Of a DNA stretch of 64,000 nt, positions 45,755 through 54,327 are shown in pieces (position 1 is the stretch's first letter; each line of letters opens with the position of its first letter). The stretch spans positions 1,736,001 to 1,800,000 of the forward strand of contig CP134604.1 in assembly GCA_021555105.2 (NCBI GenBank), given 5' to 3'. This stretch comes from Thalassospiraceae bacterium LMO-JJ14. Its GTDB lineage: Bacteria; Pseudomonadota; Alphaproteobacteria; Rhodospirillales; Casp-alpha2. Below the pieces are notes generated by a model. The model made no database searches, was not told the DNA's origin, and was given only the letters and a program-made list of their open reading frames with translations. The position numbers were made by a program, and so were the translations under genes.

Positions 45755-46230
45755 GGGACCCGGTAACGAACATGGATACCAGCATGGACACGAACGTGGG
45801 CGCACACAGCGAAACGCGCGCCCGCGTCGAGGCGATGCTGGCCCGCGACAACTGCGCCGGGGCGCTCGGCATAGAAGTGGTGAACGCGTCGCCGGGGCTT
45901 CTCGATCTCAGGATGACGATCAGTGCCGAGCACCTGAATTTCCTGAAATGGGGCCATGGCGGGGTTCTGTTTACCCTGGCCGATACGGCTTTCGGCATGG
46001 CATCGAATACCTACGAGCAGGTGTCGGTGGGTATCGATGCGCACATCTCATATCTGTCGGGGGTGCGCGAGGGCGATGTCATAGAGGCCCGGGCCCGGGA
46101 AATCAGCCGCACGCGCAGAAAGGCGGTTTACCGCGTCGACGTGGTCCGGCCATCGGACGATGTCGCCATCGTCGCCTTCACCGGGACGGTTTTCATCACC
46201 GAACAGATGGTCGAAGACACGCTCAAATAA
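45751..46230 (+). CDS. PaaI-type hotdog thioesterase
   Basis: About 159 residues with a hotdog fold of the PaaI/phenylacetyl-CoA thioesterase group. It has [19 protein letters not shown], then the core [27 protein letters not shown] (the Asn/His-Gly-Gly and acidic catalytic residue pattern of PaaI), and [20 protein letters not shown]. It would hydrolyse an acyl-CoA, probably the product or a side product of the mutase in the same operon. The start is uncertain: GTG 45751 overlaps the mutase stop (GTGA), while ATG 45772 has GAGGGA upstream. It is the last gene of the operon and converges on the EamA gene 1 base away. Confidence 0.88.
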   Translation: MRDPVTNMDTSMDTNVGAHSETRARVEAMLARDNCAGALGIEVVNASPGLLDLRMTISAEHLNFLKWGHGGVLFTLADTAFGMASNTYEQVSVGIDAHISYLSGVREGDVIEARAREISRTRRKAVYRVDVVRPSDDVAIVAFTGTVFITEQMVEDTLK

Positions 46231-46231
46231 A

Positions 46232-47140
46232 TCAGGGGGCTGTTTCCAGCGGCGGCGGCGCCTTGGGCGCGCGCTTGCGTTCGCGATAGATCGTATAAAG
46301 ACCGCTGGCGACGACAACCGATGCACCGACGACGGTCCAGAAATCCGGCAGGTTGTCGAAGAACAGATAGCCGATCACGGTGGCGAATACCAAAAGCGTA
46401 TAGTTGAACGGCTGCAGCGTCGAAGCGGGGGCCGCTTCCAGTGCCTTGATCAACAGGAAATGTCCCGACGCCGCCGTGAACGACAGACAGATCAGCCAGA
46501 ACCAGTCGATCAGCGGCGGGTCGATCCAGTAAAACGGGCCGATGCACGTCAGTACGACGGCACCGATCACGGCCATGTAGACCGTCGACGTTTCGCCGTC
46601 GTCGTATTTGGCGACAAGGCGCGTCATGACGTTGTAGCCGGCGAACATCAGTGCCGTCAGCAAAGCCAGAAAGACCGCCGGTTTGATATCGATGATGCCG
46701 GGACGGATGATGATCAGCACACCGATGAAGCCCGCGAATACGGCGCTCCAACGGCGGATACCGACGGGCTCGCGGAGGAAAAGCGCGGCGATGCCGGTGA
46801 CCATCAGCGGAAACGTCGCCAGCAGTGCATGCATCTCGGCCAGCGTCATGTAGCGGATGGCGACGATGAACATGCCGATTTCCGTGACGATCAGCAAAGA
46901 ACGCGCGATCTGCAGCCACGGCGCGTTGCTTTTCAGGCAATATCGCAGCGGCCGTTTGCGGGCCGAAAACGCCAGTGCGAACAGAGCATAGAAAACGAAC
47001 CGCACCCACAGGATCTGCGGCACCGAATAGCTGGCGGCCAGCGTCTTGGTGATCGCGTCCTGGGTTGCGAAAATAAACATCGCCGAAACCACAAGTGTGA
47101 TCCCGAGCGTGGCATTGTCCTGGTGCGGGGCGTTTCTCAT
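46232..47140 (-). CDS. EamA/DMT-family transporter
   Basis: A 302-residue membrane protein with ten predicted helices in two EamA halves. The first half starts LGITLVVSAMFIFATQDAITKTLA and includes LAEMHALLATFPLMVTGIAALFL; the second starts LALLTALMFAGYNVMTRLVAKYD and ends FWTVVGASVVVASGLYTIYRERKR. DMT exporters move amino acids, nucleobases and other metabolites. No substrate clue is visible, though its position right after the acyl-CoA mutase operon is noted. ATG at 47140, with a TTG one codon upstream; neither has a good ribosome binding site. The 3' end nearly touches the thioesterase stop. Confidence 0.9.
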   Translation of the reverse strand: MRNAPHQDNATLGITLVVSAMFIFATQDAITKTLAASYSVPQILWVRFVFYALFALAFSARKRPLRYCLKSNAPWLQIARSLLIVTEIGMFIVAIRYMTLAEMHALLATFPLMVTGIAALFLREPVGIRRWSAVFAGFIGVLIIIRPGIIDIKPAVFLALLTALMFAGYNVMTRLVAKYDDGETSTVYMAVIGAVVLTCIGPFYWIDPPLIDWFWLICLSFTAASGHFLLIKALEAAPASTLQPFNYTLLVFATVIGYLFFDNLPDFWTVVGASVVVASGLYTIYRERKRAPKAPPPLETAP

Positions 47141-47227
47141 CAACGCCGATTAAGGCATAAGCGGGAAAATGGAAAGCCTGCAAGCTGCTTTATTTCGCCA
47201 TGCCTGCCATGCGCCCACGGGGCGGTC

Positions 47228-47674
47228 TTATGCGCCGTAACGGTCGCCGAAGACGAACGCCTCGGTTTCGCGGATGCTTTCCTCGAGTGATTCCTTCACC
47301 GAATTGAAGAGGTCGCGGACGGACACCACGGCAATGCATTTTTTACCCTCGACGACGGGCAGGTGGCGGTAATTCCGGGTCTGCATCAGTTCGAGTGCGT
47401 CCGATGAACTGTCGCCCGGTGCCAGCGTGTCCGGGTTGACGGTCATGATTTCCGATACCTTGGTGGACCCCGGATCCTTGCCTTCGGCGGTCGCGCGGAA
47501 AACGATATCGCGTTCGGTGACGATCCCCGTCAGGTCGCCGTCCGCGTCGACGACGATCAGGGCGGCAATTTTCCGGTCGCGCATGATCTTTGCGGCATTA
47601 AGCACGGTGTCATCGGGCGTGACACTGGCGACATCGACGGGTTTAACGATATCGGGGACGATTTTCCGCTGCAT
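47228..47674 (-). CDS. CBS-domain pair protein
   Basis: A 148-residue protein that is just two tandem CBS domains (a Bateman module, about residues 8-65 and 75-130): TPDDTVLNAAKIMRDRKIAALIVVD and TERDIVFRA, then SSDALELMQTRNYRHLPVVEGK and VSVRDLFNSV. Bateman modules bind adenine nucleotides such as AMP, ATP or SAM. Stand-alone forms of this type are widespread in alphaproteobacteria without known partners. GGAGG precedes the ATG at 47674; a TTG-initiated longer version (47686) is less likely. It lies between the EamA gene and the CorC-type gene, all on the minus strand with spacers over 80 bases. Confidence 0.93.
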   Translation of the reverse strand: MQRKIVPDIVKPVDVASVTPDDTVLNAAKIMRDRKIAALIVVDADGDLTGIVTERDIVFRATAEGKDPGSTKVSEIMTVNPDTLAPGDSSSDALELMQTRNYRHLPVVEGKKCIAVVSVRDLFNSVKESLEESIRETEAFVFGDRYGA

Positions 47675-47818
47675 GGTGACCTCCAAAAAGCGGCCGCAAC
47701 ATTCTTAACCGCACGACTTCCCTGCGACCGCATGAACTAGTCTACGTTACTCCAATAATTTGGTGAAGTGTAAAAGCCACGTTGCGGTCGTAGGTGGAAA
47801 AAACCCTTATTTATCAGT

Positions 47819-49096
47819 CTATTCCTTGGCGCCATCATGATCCCCGCTGGGCGGTGTGACGCGGATGCCGGTAATCTGGTTGCTTTGCCGGCTGACGATA
47901 TCGAAACGGAAACCATGAAACATGAAACTCTGCCCGACTTCCGGAATACGCCGGCTTTCATGTAAAACAAGCCCGGCAATCGTCGAGGCTTCTGCGTCCG
48001 GCAGGTCCCATTCGTATTCACGGTTCAGATCGCGGATCGTCACCGAGCCGTCGATCTGGAAGCTGCCATCGGCTTGTGCGGTGACCCCGGTGACTTCCAC
48101 ATCGTGCTCGTCATCGATATCGCCGACGATTTCCTCGATGATGTCCTCCAGCGTCACGACCCCCATGTTGGAGCCGTATTCATCGATGACCAGCGCGAAA
48201 TGTTCGCGGCGGTGGCGAAACGCCTGTAACTGATCGAGCAAAAGGGTCTGTTCCGGAATGAACCAGGGCGGCGTGGAAATTGCCATGATGTCGACATCCT
48301 TGGCGTTGCCGCCGAGACGCATCATTTCGCGGAGCAGGGCCTTGGCATGCAGAACGGCGACGATGTTTTCAGGATCGTCCTTCCACAGCGGAATCCGCGT
48401 GTACGGGCTTTCGAGCACCTGAGAGACAATTTCCTCGGACGGCAATTCAACGTCGATCGCAACCACGTTGCGGCGGTGCGTCATGATCTCCTCGACCTGC
48501 ACTTCGGTCAGTTCCAGAACCGAGCGCAGCATGTCGCGTTCCTGCTTCACCGACGGCTCGTCGCCGTCATGCAGTTCGATGGCGCCGCGCAGTTCCTCTT
48601 CCGCGGCTTCACGGCTTTCCGCTGCATTGGGGCCGGCGCCGACCAGGATCAGCACCTGGCGGACAATGGCGTTGATGCCCAGTGTGATCGGGGCCAGCAC
48701 GGCGACCACCGGCTTGATGATCGGGGCAACCACCAGCGCCATGCTGTTGGCGTTGCGGATGGCATAGGTCTTCGGCAGGATTTCGGAAAAAATCAGAATC
48801 AGGGCGGTCATGACAATGGTTGCGAAGACAACGCCGTTGTCGCCGAACAATTGGATCAGAAGGCTGGTCGCCAGCGCCGAAGCGAGAATGTTGACCAGGT
48901 TATTTCCGAGAAGGATCGCACCGATCAGGCGTTCCTTGTCTTCGTGCAAGGCATTGACGATCGACGCGCGCTTGTCGCCGCTCTGCTCCATTTGATGCAT
49001 CACATGCTTCGATACGGCTGTCAGCGCGGTTTCCGCGCCGGAGAAAAATCCCGACAGGATCAGAAGCACAAATATTGCGAGGCCGATTTCCAACAT
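47819..49096 (-). CDS. CNNM/CorC-type (HlyC/CorC) transporter with CBS pair
   Basis: A 425-residue protein. The N-terminal CNNM (DUF21) domain (about 1-185) has three to four helices and the signature SGFFSGAETALTAVS. It is followed by a CBS pair (about 195-330, VEEIMTHRRNVVAIDV and FALVIDEYGSNMGVVTLEDIIEEIVGDIDDE) and a CorC-HlyC domain (to 418). Family members export Mg2+ or affect divalent-cation balance and are required for normal cell physiology. Placed directly after aroB, as in many alphaproteobacteria. Weak ribosome binding site (AAGGATT) before the ATG. Confidence 0.93.
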   Translation of the reverse strand: MLEIGLAIFVLLILSGFFSGAETALTAVSKHVMHQMEQSGDKRASIVNALHEDKERLIGAILLGNNLVNILASALATSLLIQLFGDNGVVFATIVMTALILIFSEILPKTYAIRNANSMALVVAPIIKPVVAVLAPITLGINAIVRQVLILVGAGPNAAESREAAEEELRGAIELHDGDEPSVKQERDMLRSVLELTEVQVEEIMTHRRNVVAIDVELPSEEIVSQVLESPYTRIPLWKDDPENIVAVLHAKALLREMMRLGGNAKDVDIMAISTPPWFIPEQTLLLDQLQAFRHRREHFALVIDEYGSNMGVVTLEDIIEEIVGDIDDEHDVEVTGVTAQADGSFQIDGSVTIRDLNREYEWDLPDAEASTIAGLVLHESRRIPEVGQSFMFHGFRFDIVSRQSNQITGIRVTPPSGDHDGAKE

Positions 49097-49174
49097 CGTA
49101 AATCCTTACATAAATCGAATAGGTTCCCCGGGCGCACCGCACCCGCTCACCAGTCTCATGCGTTGTATCATGAC

Positions 49175-50320
49175 CTAACGGGCGTCGTTGATAAAAGTAT
49201 CCAGTACTTCGCCGACGCTAACGGGATCGACGTCGTTTGCGACAAACGAATGACCGATGCCATGGGCCAGGATAAACGTCAGCTTCCCGTCATGGGTTTT
49301 CTTGTCGCGCCCCATGTGTTGCAGCAGGACATCCGATGTCCAGTTGCCGCCGGCCAGTCCCTTGATATCGGTCGGCAAGCCGACGCTGTCCAGATGATCC
49401 TTCAGCAGATCGCGCTCGGTCTCGTTGATCAGGGCAAGACGGACCGAAAGGTCGAGCGCCATGACCATGCCGATGGCGACGGCCTCGCCGTGTTTCAGCT
49501 TGTCTTCGAAGCCGACCTGCGCTTCGAGCGCATGCGCAAAGGTGTGGCCGAGGTTGAGCAAAGCGCGCAACCCGGCTTCGCGTTCGTCCGCGGCAACGAT
49601 TTCCGCCTTGTTCGTGCACGACCGCAGGATCGCTTCGCGCCGCGCCACGGGATCGCCGTCGAGCACTTTTTGTCCGTTCTCCTGCAGCCAGTCGAAGAAC
49701 CCGCGGTCATTGATGACGCCGTATTTGACGACTTCGGCATAGCCGCACAGGCGTTCGCGCATCGGCAGGGTATCCAGCGTCAGGGTATCGGCGATGACGG
49801 CGCGGGGCTGGTGAAAGGCGCCGATCAGATTCTTGCCGTAACGGGTATCGAGGCCGGTCTTGCCGCCGACGGAACTGTCGACCTGGGCCAGCAGGGACGT
49901 CGGCACCTGTACGAAATCGATGCCGCGCAGCACGACGGCGGCGGCAAACCCGGTCAGGTCGCCGACGACACCGCCGCCAAGCGCGATCAGCGTGGTTTTC
50001 CGGTCGATGTTGTGTTCAAGCAGATCATCGAGCAGTTGGCCCAGGTGCGTCATGCTTTTTGTGTGCTCTCCCGGCGGCAGCACGATGTCGCGGGTCTTGA
50101 TGCCGGCTTTATTCAGCGATGTACGAAGCGGCGTCAGCCAGTCGCGGGCAACGTTCTCGTCGGTGACGATGACGGCGCGGGGTGCGCGCAGGATGTCCTT
50201 GAGGATATCGCCGGCCCGTGAAATACCGCCGTCACCGATAAAGATGTCGTAACTCCGCTCGCCCATGGGGACATGCAGGGTCTCGATGCCTTCGCTGGCC
50301 AGTGTCACAGCCGGGGTCAT
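49175..50320 (-). CDS. aroB: 3-dehydroquinate synthase
   Basis: Second step of the shikimate pathway: converts DAHP to 3-dehydroquinate using NAD+ and a metal. It has 381 residues, full length. The NAD-binding segment is ALGGGVVGDLTGFAAAV. The substrate/metal region is DSSVGGKTGLDTRYGKNLIGAFHQP, and the metal ligands are Glu in KYGVINDRGFFDWLQ neighbourhood and His in NLGHTFAHALE and LKHGEAVAIGM. The start ATG overlaps the aroK stop (ATGA). The order aroK-aroB-corC is a standard alphaproteobacterial block, divergent from xerD. Cytoplasmic. Confidence 0.96.
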   Translation of the reverse strand: MTPAVTLASEGIETLHVPMGERSYDIFIGDGGISRAGDILKDILRAPRAVIVTDENVARDWLTPLRTSLNKAGIKTRDIVLPPGEHTKSMTHLGQLLDDLLEHNIDRKTTLIALGGGVVGDLTGFAAAVVLRGIDFVQVPTSLLAQVDSSVGGKTGLDTRYGKNLIGAFHQPRAVIADTLTLDTLPMRERLCGYAEVVKYGVINDRGFFDWLQENGQKVLDGDPVARREAILRSCTNKAEIVAADEREAGLRALLNLGHTFAHALEAQVGFEDKLKHGEAVAIGMVMALDLSVRLALINETERDLLKDHLDSVGLPTDIKGLAGGNWTSDVLLQHMGRDKKTHDGKLTFILAHGIGHSFVANDVDPVSVGEVLDTFINDAR

Positions 50321-50922
50321 GGCGTATGTTCCGCTTCGCTGCCGTCGCGCAGCGCCGTGATGATTTTCTCCAAGGTGATTTCCAGACCTTCGTTTGCGGT
50401 ATCGATGGTGATATCGGCTTCGGCATAGATCGGGTAGCGCTTGTCCGCAAGTTCCTTGAGGGTGGCGAGCGGATCGGCGTTGCTCAGAAGCGGCCGGTTT
50501 TTCGAGCGTTTCGTTCGTTGATGCAAGACTTCGGGATCGGCACGCAGCCAGATCGAGGTGGCGTTCGCTTTTATCTCTTCACGGGTTTCCGGGTCCATGA
50601 AAGCACCACCGCCGGTCGCGATGATGCACGGCTCGCCGTGCAGCAGCCGCTGGATCACGCGGCGCTCGCAATCGCGAAACGCCGGTTCGCCGTAAACCTC
50701 GAAAATGTCACGGACTTCACAGCCCGCAGCCTCCTCGACTTCACTGTCGGAATCGCGAAACGGCAAACGGAACGATTCGGCCATCCGGCGTCCGATGCAG
50801 GATTTCCCGGCGCCCATCAGTCCGACAAGCACGAGCGGACGATTGATCTCAGGCAGATCATCGTCGTTCGCGGCTTCGCTTGTTGGCTCTATAGCCATGA
50901 AATCATTCACTTTTCCGAACAT
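50317..50922 (-). CDS. aroK: Shikimate kinase
   Basis: Phosphorylates shikimate at the 3-hydroxyl with ATP. It has 201 residues, slightly longer than the E. coli protein because of an N-terminal extension (MFGKVNDFMAIEPTSEAANDD). P-loop GLMGAGKSCIGRRMAE, shikimate-binding Asp in FRDSDSEVEEAAG, ATGGGAFM and RPLL in the LID region are all present. The start is ATG 50922 or ATG 50898 (MAIEPTS); neither has a strong ribosome binding site. It overlaps aroB by 4 bases and shares a 199-base divergent spacer with the small membrane-protein gene. Confidence 0.95.
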   Translation of the reverse strand: MFGKVNDFMAIEPTSEAANDDDLPEINRPLVLVGLMGAGKSCIGRRMAESFRLPFRDSDSEVEEAAGCEVRDIFEVYGEPAFRDCERRVIQRLLHGEPCIIATGGGAFMDPETREEIKANATSIWLRADPEVLHQRTKRSKNRPLLSNADPLATLKELADKRYPIYAEADITIDTANEGLEITLEKIITALRDGSEAEHTP

Positions 50923-51000
50923 TAGCGGCTAAATACAGTCGACACCGGCCGGGTCTGCCCGTTGAAAGGTCAGGGGCCTGCCGATAGACTGACGCAGCAA

Positions 51001-51016
51001 TGGCAAAAATTTGCCA
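51001..51016. promoter_or_regulatory. Palindrome in the aroK divergent spacer
   Basis: TGGCAAA-AA-TTTGCCA is a perfect 7-bp-arm palindrome between the divergent aroK and 51122 genes. It may be a regulator site, but no regulator is nearby. Confidence 0.4.
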
Positions 51017-51121
51017 CAGTCCTAGGCGAGCATCAATTGCAGTGTCGTTTGTTTCAATGTTTTCAAAATTCTTGCCGCGCATGCATAAACGGCGAGTTGG
51101 TAGAGCAGGTAACGGTTTTTC

Positions 51122-51262
51122 ATGGGTAAACTGACGGTCTTCATTCTGATTTTGCTGTTACTCGGCGCGGGTGGCGGAGCGGCATTCCTGGCGACGTGGG
51201 AGATCCCGGCACCGGTCAGTAACGTCGAAAAGGTATTGCCGAATGACAAGTTCCCGCGTTGA
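51122..51262 (+). CDS. Small single-helix membrane protein, 46 residues
   Basis: A short gene, MGKLTVFILILLLLGAG then GGAAFLATWEIPAPVSNVEKVLPNDKFPR in two parts. One membrane helix (about 4-24) is followed by a short polar tail with the WEIPAP and EKVLPNDKFPR pattern. As I recall, Rhodospirillales carry similar 45-residue proteins upstream of the same large periplasmic gene, and the tail looks conserved. No strong ribosome binding site. Its last 20 bases overlap the start of the next gene, so translation is coupled. Too short for default gene calling, hence easily missed. Function unknown; it may assist the following exported protein. Confidence 0.7.
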   Translation: MGKLTVFILILLLLGAGGGAAFLATWEIPAPVSNVEKVLPNDKFPR

Positions 51263-53246
51263 TCGCTGGGCTGTTCTGTGTGTGGCCCTGCTTGCAGCAC
51301 CGCAGGCGCTGGCCGATGAGATCCCCCGGGAAACAGTCCCAGAACTGGTTCAGGAAATATCCCAGGCGCCGGTAACAGGGGCGCCGGTGGATCTGAGTAA
51401 GCCGCCCGCCGACACGCCGGTGCCGCTTGGCCAGATGGAAACCCAACCGGAAGTTCAGCCGCAGCCCGAGACCAGCACGCCTCGGCGTCTGGTGCCGTCC
51501 CGGCAGGCCGAACCGGCACCGGCGCAGATGCAAAAACCGCAAAACCTTCTCGGTGCATCGGGCAAATCCGGCATCGAAGTCGATGGGCTGGGGAAGATCG
51601 ACAACGAATCCGCCGGTGTGCTCACCCGCCAGGACGGCGGGTTCGGGGGCGAAATGTGGAAGGGGCTGACACGGACCCAAGCCGTATCGCTCGTCAATGC
51701 CATCCCGCTGCGCAGCGGTTCGGCGGCATTGCGTGAAATTACATCCCTGCTGCTGTTGAGCCGGGCCAGGGCGCCGGTTGCCGTCGGTGAGGACGCGCCG
51801 AGCCTTCTGGCGGCGCGGGCAAAGGTGCTGATCGATATGGGCGATGTCGATAATGCCGAGCTACTTTTGGCCGCCGCCCCCCGTCAGGGCCGGCCGGCGG
51901 GCCTCGATGTGGTCGACGCCAAGGTGCAGATCATCCGCTACAACAACGCCCGGGCCTGTGGTCTTGCGCGTAACAGTCCCGGCGCCGCCAATGACGATTT
52001 CTGGCAGCGCCTGCTGGTCTATTGCGATGCGCTGGACGGCAAGGCGGACAGCGTCAATTTCGGCCTGTCGCTGCTCAGGGAAATTGCCGGTGACGATCCG
52101 TCGCTGGTTCTGCTGGCGGACTCGGTGATCAGCCAGAAACCGATCATTCTCGAAAGCATCGAGCGGCCGACGCCGGTGCATATCGCGCTCAGCCGTGCCG
52201 CCAAGGTCCAACTGCCGGCAAGCGTCGTTGAAACCGACGATCCGCTTGTCCTGCACAGTCTTGCCATGGCGCCGAACCTGATCATCGGCGGCAGGATCGA
52301 GGCGGCGGAACGCGCCGTGCCGATGGGCGCCTTGTCTTCAGCGGAACTGCGCCGGTTGTATCAGCAGGTCTCGTTTGTCGAACCCGACCTCGCCAATGCG
52401 CTAACCCGTGCCCAGGAAATCGGCGGCGCGGCGGCGCGTGCGCTTTTGTATCAGGCGGCGGCGAAACAGAACATTCCCTCGGCGCGCGCCGAAATCATCC
52501 TCAGCGCCCTGACGCTGGCGCGCGAGGAAGGACGCTATCAGGCGGCGGTGGAAGCGTTCCGCCCGCTGATGGACCGTCTGCCGCCGAGCCCGGAAATGGT
52601 CTGGTTCGCATTGACGGGCGTGCGGGCTTATCTGGTGCTGGGCGATGCGACCGGGACCGAGCGCTGGCTGGCGCTGCTTCGCGCCAGCGCCACGGTGCGC
52701 GAGGAATCTTCGCGGGCCCTGGCGCGGGTCCGGCCACTGGCGCGTCTTTTGGGTGTCGGCGACAAGTCGATACCGCTGGATAGCGTGATTTCCGCGTGGC
52801 GCAGCACGTTGGACGATACGCCGGAAGTCTCGTCTTACCGCGCGCTGGTCAACGGCATGTTCATGGCGCTCGGCGAGGACTTGCCGTCGACGTCATGGGA
52901 CGGGATCGAGGCCGGTGTTGCGAAAAACCAGCTGATGCCGTCACCCGTGGTTTGGTTCATGTTCCGTGACAGTCTGCGGGCCTTGAAACCGAGCGCGGAC
53001 AGGATGGACGCACCTGGGCTTGCCGGTGCCGCCGCCATGGCCAACCGGGGCAAGGCAAAGGTGGCCGATGTACCGCCGGGTGCGGCGAAGGCGGCGATCT
53101 ATGCGCTGCAGTCCATGGGCAACGGCGTTCCCGGCGATCAGGGCATTGCCGTGGTTTATGAAGTCGTAGCGGCATTTCGTGCGCTCGGGTTCGAACGGAC
53201 GGCCCGCAAGCTCGCGGTGGAAACGCTTCTGGCGGCCGGTCTCTGA
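51243..53246 (+). CDS. Large periplasmic hypothetical protein, mostly alpha-helical
   Basis: A 667-residue protein with a signal peptide (MTSSRVDRWAVLCVALLAAPQALADE). A Pro/Gln/Thr-rich linker follows (about 30-100, e.g. QPEVQPQPETSTPR), then a long helical part made of repeated Ala/Leu-rich helix pairs (for example LLAARAKVLIDMGDVDNAELLLAAAP and LREEGRYQAAVEAF-like LAREEGRYQAAVEAFRPLM), suggesting a TPR-like solenoid. No catalytic motif is seen. The ATG at 51243 begins the signal peptide. It overlaps the small membrane-protein gene and precedes xerD by 20 bases, so the three probably form an operon. Family function is unknown to me. Confidence 0.8.
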   Translation: MTSSRVDRWAVLCVALLAAPQALADEIPRETVPELVQEISQAPVTGAPVDLSKPPADTPVPLGQMETQPEVQPQPETSTPRRLVPSRQAEPAPAQMQKPQNLLGASGKSGIEVDGLGKIDNESAGVLTRQDGGFGGEMWKGLTRTQAVSLVNAIPLRSGSAALREITSLLLLSRARAPVAVGEDAPSLLAARAKVLIDMGDVDNAELLLAAAPRQGRPAGLDVVDAKVQIIRYNNARACGLARNSPGAANDDFWQRLLVYCDALDGKADSVNFGLSLLREIAGDDPSLVLLADSVISQKPIILESIERPTPVHIALSRAAKVQLPASVVETDDPLVLHSLAMAPNLIIGGRIEAAERAVPMGALSSAELRRLYQQVSFVEPDLANALTRAQEIGGAAARALLYQAAAKQNIPSARAEIILSALTLAREEGRYQAAVEAFRPLMDRLPPSPEMVWFALTGVRAYLVLGDATGTERWLALLRASATVREESSRALARVRPLARLLGVGDKSIPLDSVISAWRSTLDDTPEVSSYRALVNGMFMALGEDLPSTSWDGIEAGVAKNQLMPSPVVWFMFRDSLRALKPSADRMDAPGLAGAAAMANRGKAKVADVPPGAAKAAIYALQSMGNGVPGDQGIAVVYEVVAAFRALGFERTARKLAVETLLAAGL

Positions 53247-53266
53247 TCGTCCCTGAAAGGCGCGGC

Positions 53267-54190
53267 ATGGCCGAACTCAGATTTCAGTGGATCGAGAACT
53301 TCCTCAACATGATGCGCTCGACGCGCAATGCGTCCGTGAACACGCTTTCGGCTTACCGGGGTGATTTGAGTGAGTTCGCGCATTTTGTCGGGCGGCGCCA
53401 GACAACGCCCGAGCGCGCCAGCGCCGATCACGTCCGGGCCTATCTGCGCGCCATCAATGAAAAGGGTCTGGCGGCATCGACGGCGGCGCGGCGGTTATCG
53501 GCGCTGAAACGGTTTTTCCGCTTCGTCATCGAAATGGGCTTTCGCGAGGACGATCCGACTTCGAGCCTGGACGGGCCGAAGCTCGGCCAGCGGTTGCCGA
53601 AATACCTGAGCGAGGCGGAAGTCGACGCGCTTCTGGAAGCCGCCCGGCGGCGCCCGGGCGCGGACGGGCTCAGGCTGCTGGCGCTGATGGAAGTGCTTTA
53701 TGCGACCGGGCTTCGGGTCAGTGAGTTGGTGGGGCTGCCGGTATCCGCGTTTCTCAGGGAAAGCCCGGTGCTGATCGTCAGCGGCAAGGGCGGCAAGGAA
53801 CGCATGGTGCCGCTGGGCGAGCCGGCGCAGGACGCGGTGCGCGATTATCTGGCCGTGCGCGACAGCTTCATGCCGAAAGGCCGGCTCAGGACGCGGGCCG
53901 AACGCTATCTTTTCGTCTCGCGCGGCAAGGAGGGTCACCTGACGCGGGCCCGCTTCGGCCAGCAGGTCAAGGAACTGGCGACGGAAGCCGGGCTCGACCG
54001 CAGGCGCGTCTCGCCGCACGTCTTGCGCCATTCGTTCGCCAGTCATTTGCTGGCCAACGGCGCGGATTTGCGGGCGCTTCAGCAGATGCTGGGGCACGCC
54101 GACATCTCGACGACGCAGATCTATACCCATGTTATGGAGGAGCGCCTGCGCCAACTGGTCGAAACCAGCCACCCGATGGCCGGATTGTGA
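53267..54190 (+). CDS. xerD: Tyrosine recombinase XerD
   Basis: Site-specific recombinase resolving chromosome dimers at dif with XerC. It has 307 residues, usual length. The SAM-like N-terminal domain (about 5-95) starts RFQWIENFLNMMRSTRNASVNTLSAYRGDL. The catalytic residues are Arg in YATGLRVSELVGL, Lys in VSGKGGKERMVPLG, His-x-x-Arg in PHVLRHSFASHLLANGADLR, His in MLGHADISTTQIY and the nucleophile Tyr in TQIYTHV. Named XerD rather than XerC from gene context and the C-terminal VETSHPMAG. AAAGG precedes the ATG. No dif-like site was identified nearby. Confidence 0.93.
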   Translation: MAELRFQWIENFLNMMRSTRNASVNTLSAYRGDLSEFAHFVGRRQTTPERASADHVRAYLRAINEKGLAASTAARRLSALKRFFRFVIEMGFREDDPTSSLDGPKLGQRLPKYLSEAEVDALLEAARRRPGADGLRLLALMEVLYATGLRVSELVGLPVSAFLRESPVLIVSGKGGKERMVPLGEPAQDAVRDYLAVRDSFMPKGRLRTRAERYLFVSRGKEGHLTRARFGQQVKELATEAGLDRRRVSPHVLRHSFASHLLANGADLRALQQMLGHADISTTQIYTHVMEERLRQLVETSHPMAGL

Positions 54191-54327
54191 CAATATGACG
54201 CCGCTCAGCTAATACCGTCCGGCGCGTTGACAGGGGCCGGTCTGGACTCTATCTCTTTGGCAACCGTTTGAGGGCCGCTGCTCGTGCGGCCCACCTTATC
54301 AGCGCTCGGCGCACCCGGAGCCTATTT

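Noticed and set aside
45949-46289. 113-codon frame overlapping the thioesterase
   Set aside because: Out-of-frame shadow of the hotdog thioesterase, Arg/Gly-rich with no motif.
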